Positions 9,921 through 20,260 are shown, counted from the stretch's first letter. The stretch is 64,000 bases of DNA from Chryseobacterium sp. C-71 (GCF_020911865.1 NZ_CP087131.1:806001-870000); one strand, 5' to 3'. Made by a program: numbers and translations. Notes: generated by a model from the letters alone, not told the origin.

Positions 9921-9947
9921 AAAAAAGCCCCGAAAAATTCGAGGCTT
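9921..9947 (-). terminator. Terminator for typA
   Basis: On the minus strand AAGCCTCGAA pairs with TTCGGGGCTT (one G-T pair) and is followed by six T. It lies 22 bases after the typA stop and just before the toxin-antitoxin unit. Confidence 0.75.
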
Positions 9948-9968
9948 ATATAATTACTAAGAATAAAA

Positions 9969-11774
9969 TTAAGCTTTCGCTCCTCTTTCGATTCTTTTTC
10001 TTTCTTCTTCAGAAAGTATTTTCTTTCTCATACGGATGAAGTTTGGAGTTACCTCGATTGCTTCATCAGACTGAATATATTCCATACATTCTTCAAGAGA
10101 GAATAAGATTTTTGGTGCAACACCTGTATCTTTATCTTTACCTGAAGCTCTCATGTTATTCAACTGTTTAGCTTCTACGATGTTTACAACTAAGTCTCCC
10201 GGTTTGTTTTGCTCACCGATCACCATACCTGCATAGATCTCCTCGCCCGGATCAACATAGAACTTACCTCTATCCTGTAATTTAGCAATAGAATATTCAG
10301 TCGCAGGACCTTGAGTTTTGCTAATCAATACGCCATTGCTTCTTCCAGGAATAGCACCTTTGAAAGGCTTGTATTCTGTGAAACGGTGTGCCATAATAGC
10401 CTCACCAGCAGTAGCAGTTAACATCTGAGAACGCAATCCGATCAAACCTCTTGAAGGAATTTCAAATTCCATGTGCTGCATTTCACCTTTAGTTTCCATG
10501 ATGTGAAGGTCACCTTTTCTCTGAGTTGCCAAATCGATTACTCTAGAAGCAAATTCTTCAGGAACGTCAACAACCAAAGATTCGTAAGGCTCACATTTTT
10601 CTCCATCGATTTCTCTTAAGATAACCTGTGGCTGACCGATGGTCATTTCGTAACCTTCTCTTCTCATTGTTTCGATAAGAACTGACAAGTGAAGAATACC
10701 TCTACCGAATACCAAGAATGTGTTTGCATCACCAGTCTGCTCAACTCTTAATGCTAAGTTTTTCTCTAATTCTTTAGTCAATCTTTCTTTCAGGTGGTTT
10801 GAAGTAACGAATTTACCGTCTTTACCGAAGAAAGGTGAATTGTTGATTGAGAACGTCATGTTCAACGTAGGCTCATCAATTGAAGTTCTTGGCAATGGCT
10901 CAGGATTTTCAAGATCTACGAATGAATCTCCGATCTGGAACGCATCGAAACCTACTACAGCACAGATATCTCCAGCCTTTACTTCAGATACTTTTTTCTT
11001 TCCAAGACCTTCGAAAACGTATAATTCTTTTACTTTTCCTTTCAAAACTTTACCGTCAGCTTGCGCAAGACCAATCCACTGAGATTCTTTGATCTCACCT
11101 CTGATTACTTTCCCGATTGCAATTCTTCCTAAGAAAGAAGAGAAATCTAGAGAAACGATCTGCATCTGCAAGTTACCTTCCTCTACTTTAGGCTCGGGAA
11201 CATATTGTAAAATCCCGTCTAATAATGGGAAAATGTTTTCAGTTTCTTCTAACGAAGTATTGAACCAACCTTGTTTAGATGAACCGTAGAACGTAGGGAA
11301 ATCCAACTGCTCTTCAGTAGCTTCAAGGTTAAAGAACAAATCAAATACCTGATCGTGAACTTCTTCAGGACGACAGTTTGGTTTATCAACTTTATTGATA
11401 ACAACTAAAGGTCTAAGACCCAATTCTAAAGCTTTTTGCAATACGAATCTTGTCTGAGGCATTGGTCCTTCGAAAGCATCTACCAACAAGATTACACCGT
11501 CTGCCATTTTAAGAACTCTCTCTACTTCACCACCAAAATCGGCGTGACCAGGAGTGTCGATAACGTTGATCTTAACGTCTTTATAAGTTACAGAAATATT
11601 TTTTGATAAAATGGTAATTCCTCTTTCTCTTTCAAGATCGTTGTTATCCATTATTAATTCTCCACTTTCCTGATTTTCTCTGAAAATGTTTGTAGCATGA
11701 ATAATCTTATCAACCAAGGTAGTCTTACCGTGGTCAACGTGTGCGATAATCGCAATATTTCTAATGTTTTGCAT
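9969..11774 (-). CDS. typA: Translational GTPase TypA/BipA
   Basis: Ribosome-binding GTPase of 601 residues that helps ribosome assembly and growth under stress. G motifs are AHVDHGKTT (11-19), RERGITI, DTPGHADFG and NKVDK, in the order of the EF-G/LepA superfamily. The C-terminal half contains the EF-G III/V-like domains and the TypA-specific segment SRGLIGLRSQMLTATAGEAIMAHRF. It ends with RKKILSEEERKRIERGAKA, a basic tail usual for the family. The gene stands alone with its own terminator. Confidence 0.95.
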   Translation of the reverse strand: MQNIRNIAIIAHVDHGKTTLVDKIIHATNIFRENQESGELIMDNNDLERERGITILSKNISVTYKDVKINVIDTPGHADFGGEVERVLKMADGVILLVDAFEGPMPQTRFVLQKALELGLRPLVVINKVDKPNCRPEEVHDQVFDLFFNLEATEEQLDFPTFYGSSKQGWFNTSLEETENIFPLLDGILQYVPEPKVEEGNLQMQIVSLDFSSFLGRIAIGKVIRGEIKESQWIGLAQADGKVLKGKVKELYVFEGLGKKKVSEVKAGDICAVVGFDAFQIGDSFVDLENPEPLPRTSIDEPTLNMTFSINNSPFFGKDGKFVTSNHLKERLTKELEKNLALRVEQTGDANTFLVFGRGILHLSVLIETMRREGYEMTIGQPQVILREIDGEKCEPYESLVVDVPEEFASRVIDLATQRKGDLHIMETKGEMQHMEFEIPSRGLIGLRSQMLTATAGEAIMAHRFTEYKPFKGAIPGRSNGVLISKTQGPATEYSIAKLQDRGKFYVDPGEEIYAGMVIGEQNKPGDLVVNIVEAKQLNNMRASGKDKDTGVAPKILFSLEECMEYIQSDEAIEVTPNFIRMRKKILSEEERKRIERGAKA

Positions 11775-12369
11775 GAATGATTTTTACGGGTGCGAAATTA
11801 GTGATTTTTAATGAATTAACCACTAAAAGTTTTATTAATTAACAAATTCATAATGAGAAGGTTTTGTAAAGTTATGAGTTTTGGGTTATTGGTTATGAGT
11901 TTAAAACTCTTCCATCATTCATATTTTAATTATTAAAAATGATTTATAAATACCTTTTGTGCATTTTGAATTATTCCCATTCGAAAATAAGTGAAACGGC
12001 TTTGTTTAGTTTGATATCCGTACTTTTTTATAGCCTTGCGTTTTTTTATCGCTAGGAAAAACAATGTTTTTACAATAAATTCTGTTTTAAGTTATACAAT
12101 GACATTTCATTTAGCAAAGAAACACAAAGACTTTAATTATCAATTATTTGACAGTTTCTGCAAAATACGCAACGGGTTTTATAGATATTAAATTTTTAAA
12201 TATTACATTTAGTTTCTTGAATGCAGATAATCTGATGAAATAACTAATTCAGATGTATTTTATAATATTAAGAAGTGACAAAGTATTTTCAAAATCATAA
12301 AATTTCTTATTAATTTCTTGGGTATTTATTTTTTGTCTTAATTTGTATATAATTTAATGCAGTAAGACA
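11775..12369. other. 595-base intergenic region between divergent genes
   Basis: Divergent promoter region for typA and the first MG2/plug gene. A short direct repeat, GTTATGAGTTT, occurs twice at about 11874-11904. The remainder is AT-rich with no supported small gene or RNA. Near 12339-12345 TAATTTG, with TTG at 12318-12320, resembles a degenerate flavobacterial -7/-33 pair for the gene at 12370. Confidence 0.5.
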
Positions 12370-14784
12370 ATGAAAAGAATACTTCTATTCTGTTTATTCC
12401 TGGCTTCTTCCGGTCAGTTTTCTTCACAACAATCTGCTGACAAAGCACTTCAGACTTTAAACGAAAATTTTTCTCAGGAAAGCATCTATATTCTTACTGA
12501 TAAAGACTTATATCTTTCCGGTGAAACGGTTTGGTTTAATGCCATGGTTTTCAGAAATTTTACAACATCAGATATTTCAACAAACTTTTTTATTGAGATA
12601 TATGACCGTAACAAGAAGCAAGTTTTAAAAAAACGTTTCCCTATTTTCAACGGCGTTGTACAGGGCAGCATTCAGCTACCTGAAAGCCTGAACGAAGATA
12701 TTTATTTCTTTCGGGCGTATACTCCGATGATGAGTAATCTGAGTGAGGATTTTCAGTATTTAGAGCAAATTCCGATTTACAATCCTGATTCACCAAAGAA
12801 ACTGGTTTTAGATAAGACCTCTTCCTGGTCAGCAACATTACATCCTGAAGGAAATTCTTTTATACAAGGAATTCAAAGTAAAATTGCAGTGCGTCTTCAT
12901 TCTATTGGAACGCCTCCGTCACAATGGGAAGGTTATGTGATTGAAAAAAGTAATCCGGAAAAGAAAATCTCTACTTTCAAAGGATTAGATGGAAACATAG
13001 GAGTTTTCACTTTAACCCCAGAAAAAGATAAAATTTACGAAGCTGTAATCAAAGATAGTGAGGGCAATCAAAGTACTGTGTCTCTTCCTAAAGTTGCTGA
13101 AACAGGAGTAAGTCTTCAGGTGCTCAGCGAAAAAGATAATGTAAAATACAAAATTCAGAATACTTCGCAAAGCTATCCTTATTATACTGTCGTTGCTAAT
13201 ATTGGTGATCAGGTAGTTTATAAAGCGAAAATTAATCAATTAAGAGATGTATTTCAGGCGATCCCAACCAATCAGTTAATCAACAGCGTATTACAGATTA
13301 CTGTTTTTGATGATAAAGAAAATGTTTTGGCAAGCAGAATGTGTTTTGTAATGCCTCAGAATCTTCTCGTTTCCGTTCCGGAAGTTAAAGCGAAGACGGT
13401 AAGTACTGAAAAAAGAGGATTGAATTCATTTGATATTAAATCTATTAAAGATGTTCCGAATTATTCTGTCGCAGTGTTTGATCCTGAAGATAAGAAGTCA
13501 CTGCAAGACGAAAATCTCCTGAGTTCTTTATGGTTAACCAGTATTATTAAATCTAAAATCGACCGTCCTGCACAATATTTCAGTGAAAAAAGAAATACCG
13601 AAGCTCTTGATGCTTTACTTATTTCCGAACAATGGAAAATGTTTGACTGGAAAGAAATCATTTCAGGAAAATATCCTACCATCATTAATCAGTCTTCAAA
13701 ATACATTTCGTACAAAGGTAGAGTTACGGTGAACGCAAAACCTGCGGCTCAACAAAACCTCATTATGCTTGTGGACGGAGACATTTCGGGAAATCAAATC
13801 ATGGAAGTAGAAACAGATAGTAACGGAGAGTTCTTTTTTGATAATTTGATTTTTGAAAAGCCTATTAAAATAACCTATCAAATAAACGGAGCTAATGCTG
13901 CACTTAAAAGCAGAACCAATGTTTTCATTAACCCTGCCAATACTTTTATTCCGTTAAAAAAAGATTTACCTGCAGTAGAAAAATACAAACTTGTTGACAG
14001 AAATTCATCTTCCGAAGCTTCACAATCAGCTGAAATTACCAAAACTATTGAGGCAAGAAAATATAAAAAAGAATATAACGAAAAGGTTACTTTAATTGAA
14101 GAAGTAAAAATAAAGGCCAAAAAGAAAAACCTCACTGAAGAGCTCAACAAAAAACTCAGCAGTCCGCTTTACAAAAGCATGAATGAAGTTGTTTTTGATT
14201 TTGTTAATGAAAACCAATCTGCAGCAAGTTCACCCAATATTCTGCAGTGGCTTCAAGGCCGGGTTGCAGGATTGAACATCAATTTTGAAAATGGAGTTCC
14301 TACGCCATACATTCGCCAAGCGAAAGCTAATATTTATTTAGATGAAATGTTGATGGATGCAGGTTCTTTGAGTGGAATTTCAGCTTCAAATATTGCCATG
14401 GTAAAAATAATTAAAGACGGCAGCGTAGGAATGAGCGGCAGCGGAAATGGTGCTGTACTAATATATACCAGAAGAGGTGACACTCAGCCCAAAGCTCCTG
14501 AAAGTAACTTACTGAACACTGCTAATCTTAACTTTTTTGTAATGGAAGGCTATAATGAATATGAAAAATACCCTGATTCCGATTACGGAAATTCTGAGCT
14601 TTCAAAAATAGGATATGATTACCGTACAGTTCTTTATTGGAATTCATCTTTGGAAGCAGACGAAGCCAACCCTACCCAAATTGAGTTTTACAATAACGAC
14701 ACCGCAAAAAAATTCCGATTTATCATCATGGGATCTGATAACGAGAAGTATACGCCGGTTTATTTTGATAAGATTATTCCTTGA
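12370..14784 (+). CDS. Exported MG2-like / TonB-plug protein, paralogue 1
   Basis: An 804-residue protein with a signal peptide of about 20 residues. Residues about 37-140 (ESIYILTDKDLYLSGETVWFN and onward) resemble the MG2 domain of the alpha-2-macroglobulin family. A CarboxypepD_reg-like beta domain follows (YKGRVTVNAKPA, near 450-500). From about 580 comes a TonB-receptor plug-like domain: EEVKIKAKKKN, then WLQGRVAGLNI, IYLDEMLMD and GNGAVLIYTRRG, the hallmark strings of SusC plugs. No beta-barrel follows; the protein ends about 120 residues later. It therefore cannot be a transporter by itself. It is the first of two adjacent paralogues, separated by a strong terminator. Role unknown; a periplasmic or surface adaptor is possible. 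Confidence 0.7.
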   Translation: MKRILLFCLFLASSGQFSSQQSADKALQTLNENFSQESIYILTDKDLYLSGETVWFNAMVFRNFTTSDISTNFFIEIYDRNKKQVLKKRFPIFNGVVQGSIQLPESLNEDIYFFRAYTPMMSNLSEDFQYLEQIPIYNPDSPKKLVLDKTSSWSATLHPEGNSFIQGIQSKIAVRLHSIGTPPSQWEGYVIEKSNPEKKISTFKGLDGNIGVFTLTPEKDKIYEAVIKDSEGNQSTVSLPKVAETGVSLQVLSEKDNVKYKIQNTSQSYPYYTVVANIGDQVVYKAKINQLRDVFQAIPTNQLINSVLQITVFDDKENVLASRMCFVMPQNLLVSVPEVKAKTVSTEKRGLNSFDIKSIKDVPNYSVAVFDPEDKKSLQDENLLSSLWLTSIIKSKIDRPAQYFSEKRNTEALDALLISEQWKMFDWKEIISGKYPTIINQSSKYISYKGRVTVNAKPAAQQNLIMLVDGDISGNQIMEVETDSNGEFFFDNLIFEKPIKITYQINGANAALKSRTNVFINPANTFIPLKKDLPAVEKYKLVDRNSSSEASQSAEITKTIEARKYKKEYNEKVTLIEEVKIKAKKKNLTEELNKKLSSPLYKSMNEVVFDFVNENQSAASSPNILQWLQGRVAGLNINFENGVPTPYIRQAKANIYLDEMLMDAGSLSGISASNIAMVKIIKDGSVGMSGSGNGAVLIYTRRGDTQPKAPESNLLNTANLNFFVMEGYNEYEKYPDSDYGNSELSKIGYDYRTVLYWNSSLEADEANPTQIEFYNNDTAKKFRFIIMGSDNEKYTPVYFDKIIP

Positions 14785-14866
14785 TTTTTATTAAACTTTC
14801 AAAAATTATTATCTTCGAGATTGATCACAGCTTGAAAATTTAATTAATGTTGAAAATCAGAGTTGT

Positions 14867-14906
14867 GAAAACATTCAAGGCGGGGCAACTCGCCTTGAAT
14901 GTTTTT
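14867..14906 (+). terminator. Strong rho-independent terminator after MG2/plug paralogue 1
   Basis: A perfect 15-base stem (AAAACATTCAAGGCG with its complement), an 8-base loop and a trailing T-run, 83 bases after the stop codon. Confidence 0.85.
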
Positions 14907-15001
14907 CTCATAGGCTGCGATAATCACTTCAGCAACATTACTAAGAATTCAAAAAAACTCACAGTTAATACCATTTACTTCTCTAGAGTAAGAAAAAAAT
15001 G

Positions 15002-15009
15002 TATTTTTG
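15002..15009 (+). promoter_or_regulatory. Candidate flavobacterial -7 element
   Basis: TATTTTTG matches the Bacteroidetes -7 consensus TAnnTTTG and lies 25 bases before the start codon at 15035. No clear -33 TTG at the right distance was seen, so this is tentative. Confidence 0.35.
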
Positions 15010-15034
15010 AAAAATTTTAAAAACACAATGCACT

Positions 15035-17440
15035 ATGAGTAGTTTATTCTTAAAAAGAATTGCCCTTGTACTTACTTTATCAGCCGGATGCATCTCTTAT
15101 GCACAAGACAAAGCTGAAAAAGCTATTCAGAAATTTGAACAGGAATATCCGCAGGAAAAAATCCACCTCCTATTGAACAAAGATCATTATGTAGCGGGAG
15201 AAAATCTTTGGTTTAAATCATTCGTTTTTGATGGATATAACCGTTCCAATATTTCCACTTCTCTTTTTGTAGAGCTGTATGACAATAATAAAAAGTTAAT
15301 TGACAAAAAGATGGTTCCTCTTCTGAAAGGTGAAGGAAGCGGAAGTTTTTCTTTAGCCAATACTTTACAGGAAGATGTTTATTTCATCCGAGCTTATACC
15401 ACATGGATGACTAACTTTAGTGATGATTTCAATTATCTACAACCTATTTCAATATACAATCCTGCTTCACTCAAAAAACTCCAACCGAACACTGAAGCTA
15501 TTTGGTCTGCCACTGTACATCCCGAAAGCGGAACATTTGTTGACGGTATCCCTACAAAATTTGCTGTAAGACTTCAGTCAAAAGGGGTGACGCCATCAGA
15601 ATGGAGCGGATCTGTTGTTGAAACAGGAAAACCTGATGTAGCGATTGCACAATTCAAAGGTTTTGACCAAAATGTAGGATCATTTGGCATTACGCCAGTA
15701 GCCGGGAAACAATATCAGCTCATTGTAGAAGATAAAGCAGGAAAAACATTAATAGTCGACCTGCCTCAAGTGGCGACTTCGGGATTAAGTCTGCATGTTG
15801 AAAGTACAGATACTGCTGTAAAATATTCTCTTACATCAAAAAATATTGCGGAAGATCAATCATACAAAATCTTAGGCACAATTAATAATCAGATGGTTTA
15901 CCGCGCTGAGATTAAAAAAATGTCGGGCAAAACGTTTTCGATACCTGCAGATAAACTGATTAACGGAATCTTACAGCTCACAGTATTTGATGCTAATGAA
16001 AATGTAGTTGCACAGCGTTTGTGTTTTGTACAGCCCAATGTTTTAAATATTAAGAAACCTGTTCTTGCAAATGCAATCAACACCTCTAGTCGTAGTAAAA
16101 ACTCTATAACTATTGCAAACAATACACACTACAACTCTTATAGCGCTCTAGTGATAGACGCTGAAGATAGTAGTTCAGAAGAGGAAAATAGTTTATTAAG
16201 CAGTCTATGGATAAGCGGAGATTTCAGCTCACACATCTTCAAACCTGCACAGTACTTTGTTGAAAATAATAATTCTGAGGCTTTAGATGCTCTTTTAATA
16301 TCTGAAAAATACAAAAGATTTGAATGGAAAAACATCATATCCGGAAATTATCCGCTGATCAAAAATAAACCTCAATCGTATATTTCGTATAAAGGGAAAG
16401 TGATGTCACAGGGAAAACCTGCAGCCAATTCGGAGCTTAATTTAATTTTTAAAATGCCCGAAGCAGGGATGAAGTTTAATCTGATAAAAACTGATTCCAA
16501 CGGACTTTTTTCGTTAAATAATCTGGCTTTTGAAGATACCATGAAATTCTCTTATCAACTCAACTCAAAAGATAAAGCAGCAATAAGCAGTACACAGGTT
16601 TACTTCCAGCCAGATTTCAGTTTTGTACCACTTCGAAAAGATTTACCATATAGTAGAATGATACTTACAGACAGAATTCAGGGGGAAGAAGTTACTGAAA
16701 AAGTAGCTAAATCTGTTGCGAATTTAACCTCTGAAAAATTTATCAATGAAAAAATAACGGATATTGAAGAGGTAAAAATAAAAGGTGACAGAAGAAACAA
16801 AACACAAAAACTGAATGAGGCATTAAGTAGCCCTTTATTTAAAAGTGCCAACGAAATGGTGTTTGATTTTGTCAATGACAATAATGGCGCAGGAGCAATC
16901 AACATTCTTCAGTGGCTACAGGGCAGAGTTCCCGGTTTACAGATTAGTTCGCAAGGGATAAATGCCACTGCAACCATGCGTGGCGGTCCTGTAGAACTTT
17001 TTCTTGACGAGATGAGGGCTGATGCCTCCCTAATTTCTTCCATATCTGTTTCGGATGTTGCCATGATCAAAGTGATCAGAGGAATGTTCTCAGGGAGTTC
17101 AGGTGGCGGGAACGGAGCGATCATCATCTACACACGCCGAGGTGGAATTACCGGTTCTGTTCCTGATAATGGATCAAAAATTTTGAAAGACATGACTTTA
17201 AAAGGCTATGACAAGGAAGAACCTTTTAAAAATGAAATATATAACGACATAGACGCTCAGAGTCTTTCCAAAGACAGTCGCAGTACTTTATACTGGAATC
17301 CTTATCTGCCGAATCAACCGAAAGAGTCTACAAAAATAAATTTCTACAACAACGATGATGCAAAAAGTTTTAAAGTCATCATTATCGGATTTGATGAAGA
17401 AACGGATACCCCACTCTACTTCAACGATATTTTAAAATAA
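15035..17440 (+). CDS. Exported MG2-like / TonB-plug protein, paralogue 2
   Basis: An 801-residue paralogue of the preceding gene with the same order: signal peptide (cleavage near SYAQD), MG2-like domain (EKIHLLLNKDHYVAGENLWFK), middle beta domains, CarboxypepD_reg-like segment (YKGKVMSQGKPA) and a plug-like domain with EEVKIKGDRRN, WLQGRVPGLQI, LFLDEMRAD and GNGAIIIYTRRG. Again there is no barrel. The two proteins share the C-terminal string pattern YWN...(K/Q)I(N/E)FYNND, so the duplication covers the whole gene. The start is supported by a -7-like element and by alignment with paralogue 1. Its own terminator follows at 17457, so the paralogues appear to be transcribed separately. Confidence 0.7.
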   Translation: MSSLFLKRIALVLTLSAGCISYAQDKAEKAIQKFEQEYPQEKIHLLLNKDHYVAGENLWFKSFVFDGYNRSNISTSLFVELYDNNKKLIDKKMVPLLKGEGSGSFSLANTLQEDVYFIRAYTTWMTNFSDDFNYLQPISIYNPASLKKLQPNTEAIWSATVHPESGTFVDGIPTKFAVRLQSKGVTPSEWSGSVVETGKPDVAIAQFKGFDQNVGSFGITPVAGKQYQLIVEDKAGKTLIVDLPQVATSGLSLHVESTDTAVKYSLTSKNIAEDQSYKILGTINNQMVYRAEIKKMSGKTFSIPADKLINGILQLTVFDANENVVAQRLCFVQPNVLNIKKPVLANAINTSSRSKNSITIANNTHYNSYSALVIDAEDSSSEEENSLLSSLWISGDFSSHIFKPAQYFVENNNSEALDALLISEKYKRFEWKNIISGNYPLIKNKPQSYISYKGKVMSQGKPAANSELNLIFKMPEAGMKFNLIKTDSNGLFSLNNLAFEDTMKFSYQLNSKDKAAISSTQVYFQPDFSFVPLRKDLPYSRMILTDRIQGEEVTEKVAKSVANLTSEKFINEKITDIEEVKIKGDRRNKTQKLNEALSSPLFKSANEMVFDFVNDNNGAGAINILQWLQGRVPGLQISSQGINATATMRGGPVELFLDEMRADASLISSISVSDVAMIKVIRGMFSGSSGGGNGAIIIYTRRGGITGSVPDNGSKILKDMTLKGYDKEEPFKNEIYNDIDAQSLSKDSRSTLYWNPYLPNQPKESTKINFYNNDDAKSFKVIIIGFDEETDTPLYFNDILK

Positions 17441-17456
17441 TTCAATTTTATCATTA

Positions 17457-17488
17457 AAAGCCAATTACATTCTGTGATTGGTTTTTTG
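17457..17488 (+). terminator. Terminator after MG2/plug paralogue 2
   Basis: CCAATTACA pairs with TGTGATTGG around a 3-base loop and is followed by TTTTTTG, 20 bases after the stop codon. Confidence 0.75.
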
Positions 17489-17549
17489 TTTACATTCAAA
17501 TTTTAATAGTCTAAAAAAGTCAGTATTTTAGCACTTCCAAAAATGAAGA

Positions 17550-19673
17550 ATGAATACTACTGAATACATTAAAAGCTCCCTCAACTTATCCGAAAAAAGC
17601 ATTAACGCTACCTTAAAATTACTATCTGAAGACTGCACCATTCCGTTTATTTCTCGTTATCGAAAAGATGCGACAGGTAATTTGGATGAGGTTGCGATTG
17701 AAAGTATCTTTAAATTAAATAAACAGTTTGAAGAAATTGTAAAGCGAAAAGAAAGTATTTTAAAATCGATTGAAGAGCAAGATGCTTTAACCTCAGAATT
17801 AAAAACCAGAATTGAAGAAAGTTTTGATATACAAGAGCTTGAAGATCTGTATTTACCTTTCAAAAAGCGTAGAAAAACCAAAGCTGATGCTGCTAAAGAA
17901 AAAGGTTTAGAACCTTTAGCCAAAATTATTATGAGCCAAAAAGCAAATGATCTGCAGCATTTGGTTTCAAAATATTTAAATGATCTGGTTCCATCTGAAG
18001 ATGAAGCTTTGCAGGGAGCGAGAGACATCATGGCAGAATGGATCAACGAAAATATGTACGTCCGTAAAAATCTCCGTCGACTTTTTCAGCGTAAAGCAAT
18101 CATCTCCTCTAAATTGGTAAAAGCCAAGAAAGATGAAGAGGGAGCGCAGAAGTTTTCTCAATATTTTGAGTGGGAAGAAAGTCTCAACAGAACGCCTTCA
18201 CACAGACTTCTGGCCGTGCTGAGAGCAGAATCAGAAGGTTTTGTAAAAACCAATATCGGAATTGATAAAGATGAAGCAATTTATTTTATAGAAAATGCCA
18301 TCATCAAATCAAGAAACGTAAGTTCAGAACAGATTTCTTTAGCCATTAAAGATTCGTACAAAAGACTTTTAGAACCCGCAATTTCAAATGAAACTTTACA
18401 TGAAGCTAAAGAAAAAGCGGACAAAAAAGCGATTGAAATATTTTCTGAAAACTTAGACCAGCTTTTACTCGCTCCACCTTTGGGTGAAAAAAGAATTTTA
18501 GCCATCGATCCTGGTTATAAGAGTGGTTGCAAAGTTGTTTGTCTGGATGAAAAAGGAGATTTACTACACAACGAAACGATTTACCCTCACGCTCCGCAAA
18601 ACGAAAGCGGAATGGCGATGAAGAAAATCCGTTCTATGGTGAATGCTTACAATATTCAGGCGATCTCTATCGGAAACGGAACTGCAAGCCGTGAGACTGA
18701 ATTTTTCATTAAAAAAATTGCTTTCGATAAACCTTTGCAGGTTTTTGTAGTTTCTGAAGCCGGAGCTTCCGTCTATTCAGCCAGTAAAATTGCGAGAGAT
18801 GAATTTCCAAGTTTTGATGTGACGGTTCGTGGTGCGGTTTCTATTGGAAGAAGACTTTCTGATCCTTTGGCAGAGTTGGTTAAAATTGACGCAAAATCAA
18901 TCGGTGTGGGGCAATATCAACACGATGTAGACCAGACTCAGCTTAAAAACGAGCTGGATTCTACCGTGATGAGATGCGTAAATTCAGTTGGAATTAATTT
19001 AAATACGGCAAGCAAATCACTATTAAGTTACGTTTCGGGAATTGGTGAAAAAATGGCTGAAAACATTGTGAATTACCGAGCTGAAAACGGAGCTTTTGAA
19101 GAAAGAAAACAATTAAAGAAAGTTCCGAGGTTGGGAGAGAAAGCCTATCAGCAGGCTGCAGCATTTATCAGAATCACCAATTCAAAGAATCCTTTAGACA
19201 ATTCAGCCGTTCACCCTGAAGCATACGGAATTGTTGAAAAAATGGCAAAAGATTTAGGTATAAAAACCGATGAACTTATCGCTAATAAAGAGAAAATTGC
19301 TTTGGTTCAACCTGAAAAATATATTACCGGAGACATCGGAATTTTAGGAATAAAAGATATTTTAAAAGAACTTGAAAAACCTGGTTTAGATCCGAGAAAA
19401 GCCGCTAAAGTTTTTGAATTTGATCCGAATGTAAAAAGCATTAAAAATTTAAATATCGGAATGATTCTACCGGGAATTGTCAATAATATTACCGCCTTCG
19501 GATGTTTTGTTGATCTGGGAATTAAAGAAAGCGGACTGGTTCATATCTCACAATTGAAAGACGGTTTTGTTTCTGATGTGAATGAAGTGGTGAAATTGCA
19601 TCAGCACGTTCAGGTGAGAGTAACAGAAGTGGATGAGGCGAGGAAGAGGATTCAGTTGAGTATGATTTTGTAA
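17550..19673 (+). CDS. tex: Tex family RNA-binding transcription accessory protein
   Basis: Nucleic-acid-binding protein of 707 residues. The N-terminal helical Tex domain starts IPFISRYRKDATG (about 30-42). A YqgF/RuvX-like RNase H fold domain (ILAIDPGYKSGCKVV, about 327-450) follows, then helix-hairpin-helix repeats (SYVSGIGEKMAENIVNYR and VPRLGEKAYQQAAAF) and a C-terminal S1 domain (MILPGIVNNITAFGCFVDLG, about 635-705). Length and order are those of the family. The next gene starts 9 bases later and may be co-transcribed. Confidence 0.93.
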   Translation: MNTTEYIKSSLNLSEKSINATLKLLSEDCTIPFISRYRKDATGNLDEVAIESIFKLNKQFEEIVKRKESILKSIEEQDALTSELKTRIEESFDIQELEDLYLPFKKRRKTKADAAKEKGLEPLAKIIMSQKANDLQHLVSKYLNDLVPSEDEALQGARDIMAEWINENMYVRKNLRRLFQRKAIISSKLVKAKKDEEGAQKFSQYFEWEESLNRTPSHRLLAVLRAESEGFVKTNIGIDKDEAIYFIENAIIKSRNVSSEQISLAIKDSYKRLLEPAISNETLHEAKEKADKKAIEIFSENLDQLLLAPPLGEKRILAIDPGYKSGCKVVCLDEKGDLLHNETIYPHAPQNESGMAMKKIRSMVNAYNIQAISIGNGTASRETEFFIKKIAFDKPLQVFVVSEAGASVYSASKIARDEFPSFDVTVRGAVSIGRRLSDPLAELVKIDAKSIGVGQYQHDVDQTQLKNELDSTVMRCVNSVGINLNTASKSLLSYVSGIGEKMAENIVNYRAENGAFEERKQLKKVPRLGEKAYQQAAAFIRITNSKNPLDNSAVHPEAYGIVEKMAKDLGIKTDELIANKEKIALVQPEKYITGDIGILGIKDILKELEKPGLDPRKAAKVFEFDPNVKSIKNLNIGMILPGIVNNITAFGCFVDLGIKESGLVHISQLKDGFVSDVNEVVKLHQHVQVRVTEVDEARKRIQLSMIL

Positions 19674-19682
19674 TCAGAAGTT

Positions 19683-20234
19683 ATGAGAATTTCAGAACTC
19701 ACAGAAAGAAAAACGACTCGCAGAGCAACACGAAATTTTGATTCGGAAGGTCGACGTATTTATAATGAATTTGAATATGATTTGCCTTACAAAATAGATT
19801 TTTATGGCAGTGACCAAAAAAGACAAGTTGCAAAATTTATTGATATGATACTGTTCTTTTTAGTTTTATATTTTATTTTTCACCTACCTATAATTTATTC
19901 CTTCATTGGTTCAATTCCTTTAGTTATAATATTCGGAAGTATCACCGAAACCCTTTGGGGAACAACTTTAGGTAAGAAAATTTTTAAAATAAAAGTAATT
20001 GATGATTATGGAAATTATCCGGAAATCTCAAAATCTTTAAAAAGAAATTTTCTTTGTCTGGCAAATTTTTATCCCAAATTCTCAGAACACACCACTAGAA
20101 ATGTAGCATTTGGAACTCAAACACGTTTTAGAACAGATTTAAGTATGCACATGAACAATAAACTTTGTCATACTTATACCATAAAAGAAAGTCAGTTGTT
20201 GGAAATCAAAAAACTGTTAGAACAAAAAAAGTAG
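19683..20234 (+). CDS. RDD family membrane protein
   Basis: A 183-residue protein with two predicted membrane segments (about 58-75 and 78-97) and the arginine/aspartate signature of RDD domains: KRQVAKFIDMILFF, then ETLWGTTLGKKIFKIKVIDDYG, then SLKRNFLCL. The N-terminal 45 residues are basic and cytoplasmic, starting MRISELTERKTTRRATR. RDD proteins are implicated in ion or compatible-solute movement, but most are uncharacterised. It lies 9 bases after tex and ends in a strong terminator. Confidence 0.7.
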   Translation: MRISELTERKTTRRATRNFDSEGRRIYNEFEYDLPYKIDFYGSDQKRQVAKFIDMILFFLVLYFIFHLPIIYSFIGSIPLVIIFGSITETLWGTTLGKKIFKIKVIDDYGNYPEISKSLKRNFLCLANFYPKFSEHTTRNVAFGTQTRFRTDLSMHMNNKLCHTYTIKESQLLEIKKLLEQKK

Positions 20235-20260
20235 CCTGAAAATCAGGCTACTTTTTGTTT
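20221..20260. terminator. Strong bidirectional terminator
   Basis: A 14-base perfect stem (AAAAAGTAGCCTGA and its complement) with a 3-base loop and flanking A/T runs separates the convergent RDD and M28 genes and touches both stop codons. Confidence 0.9.
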
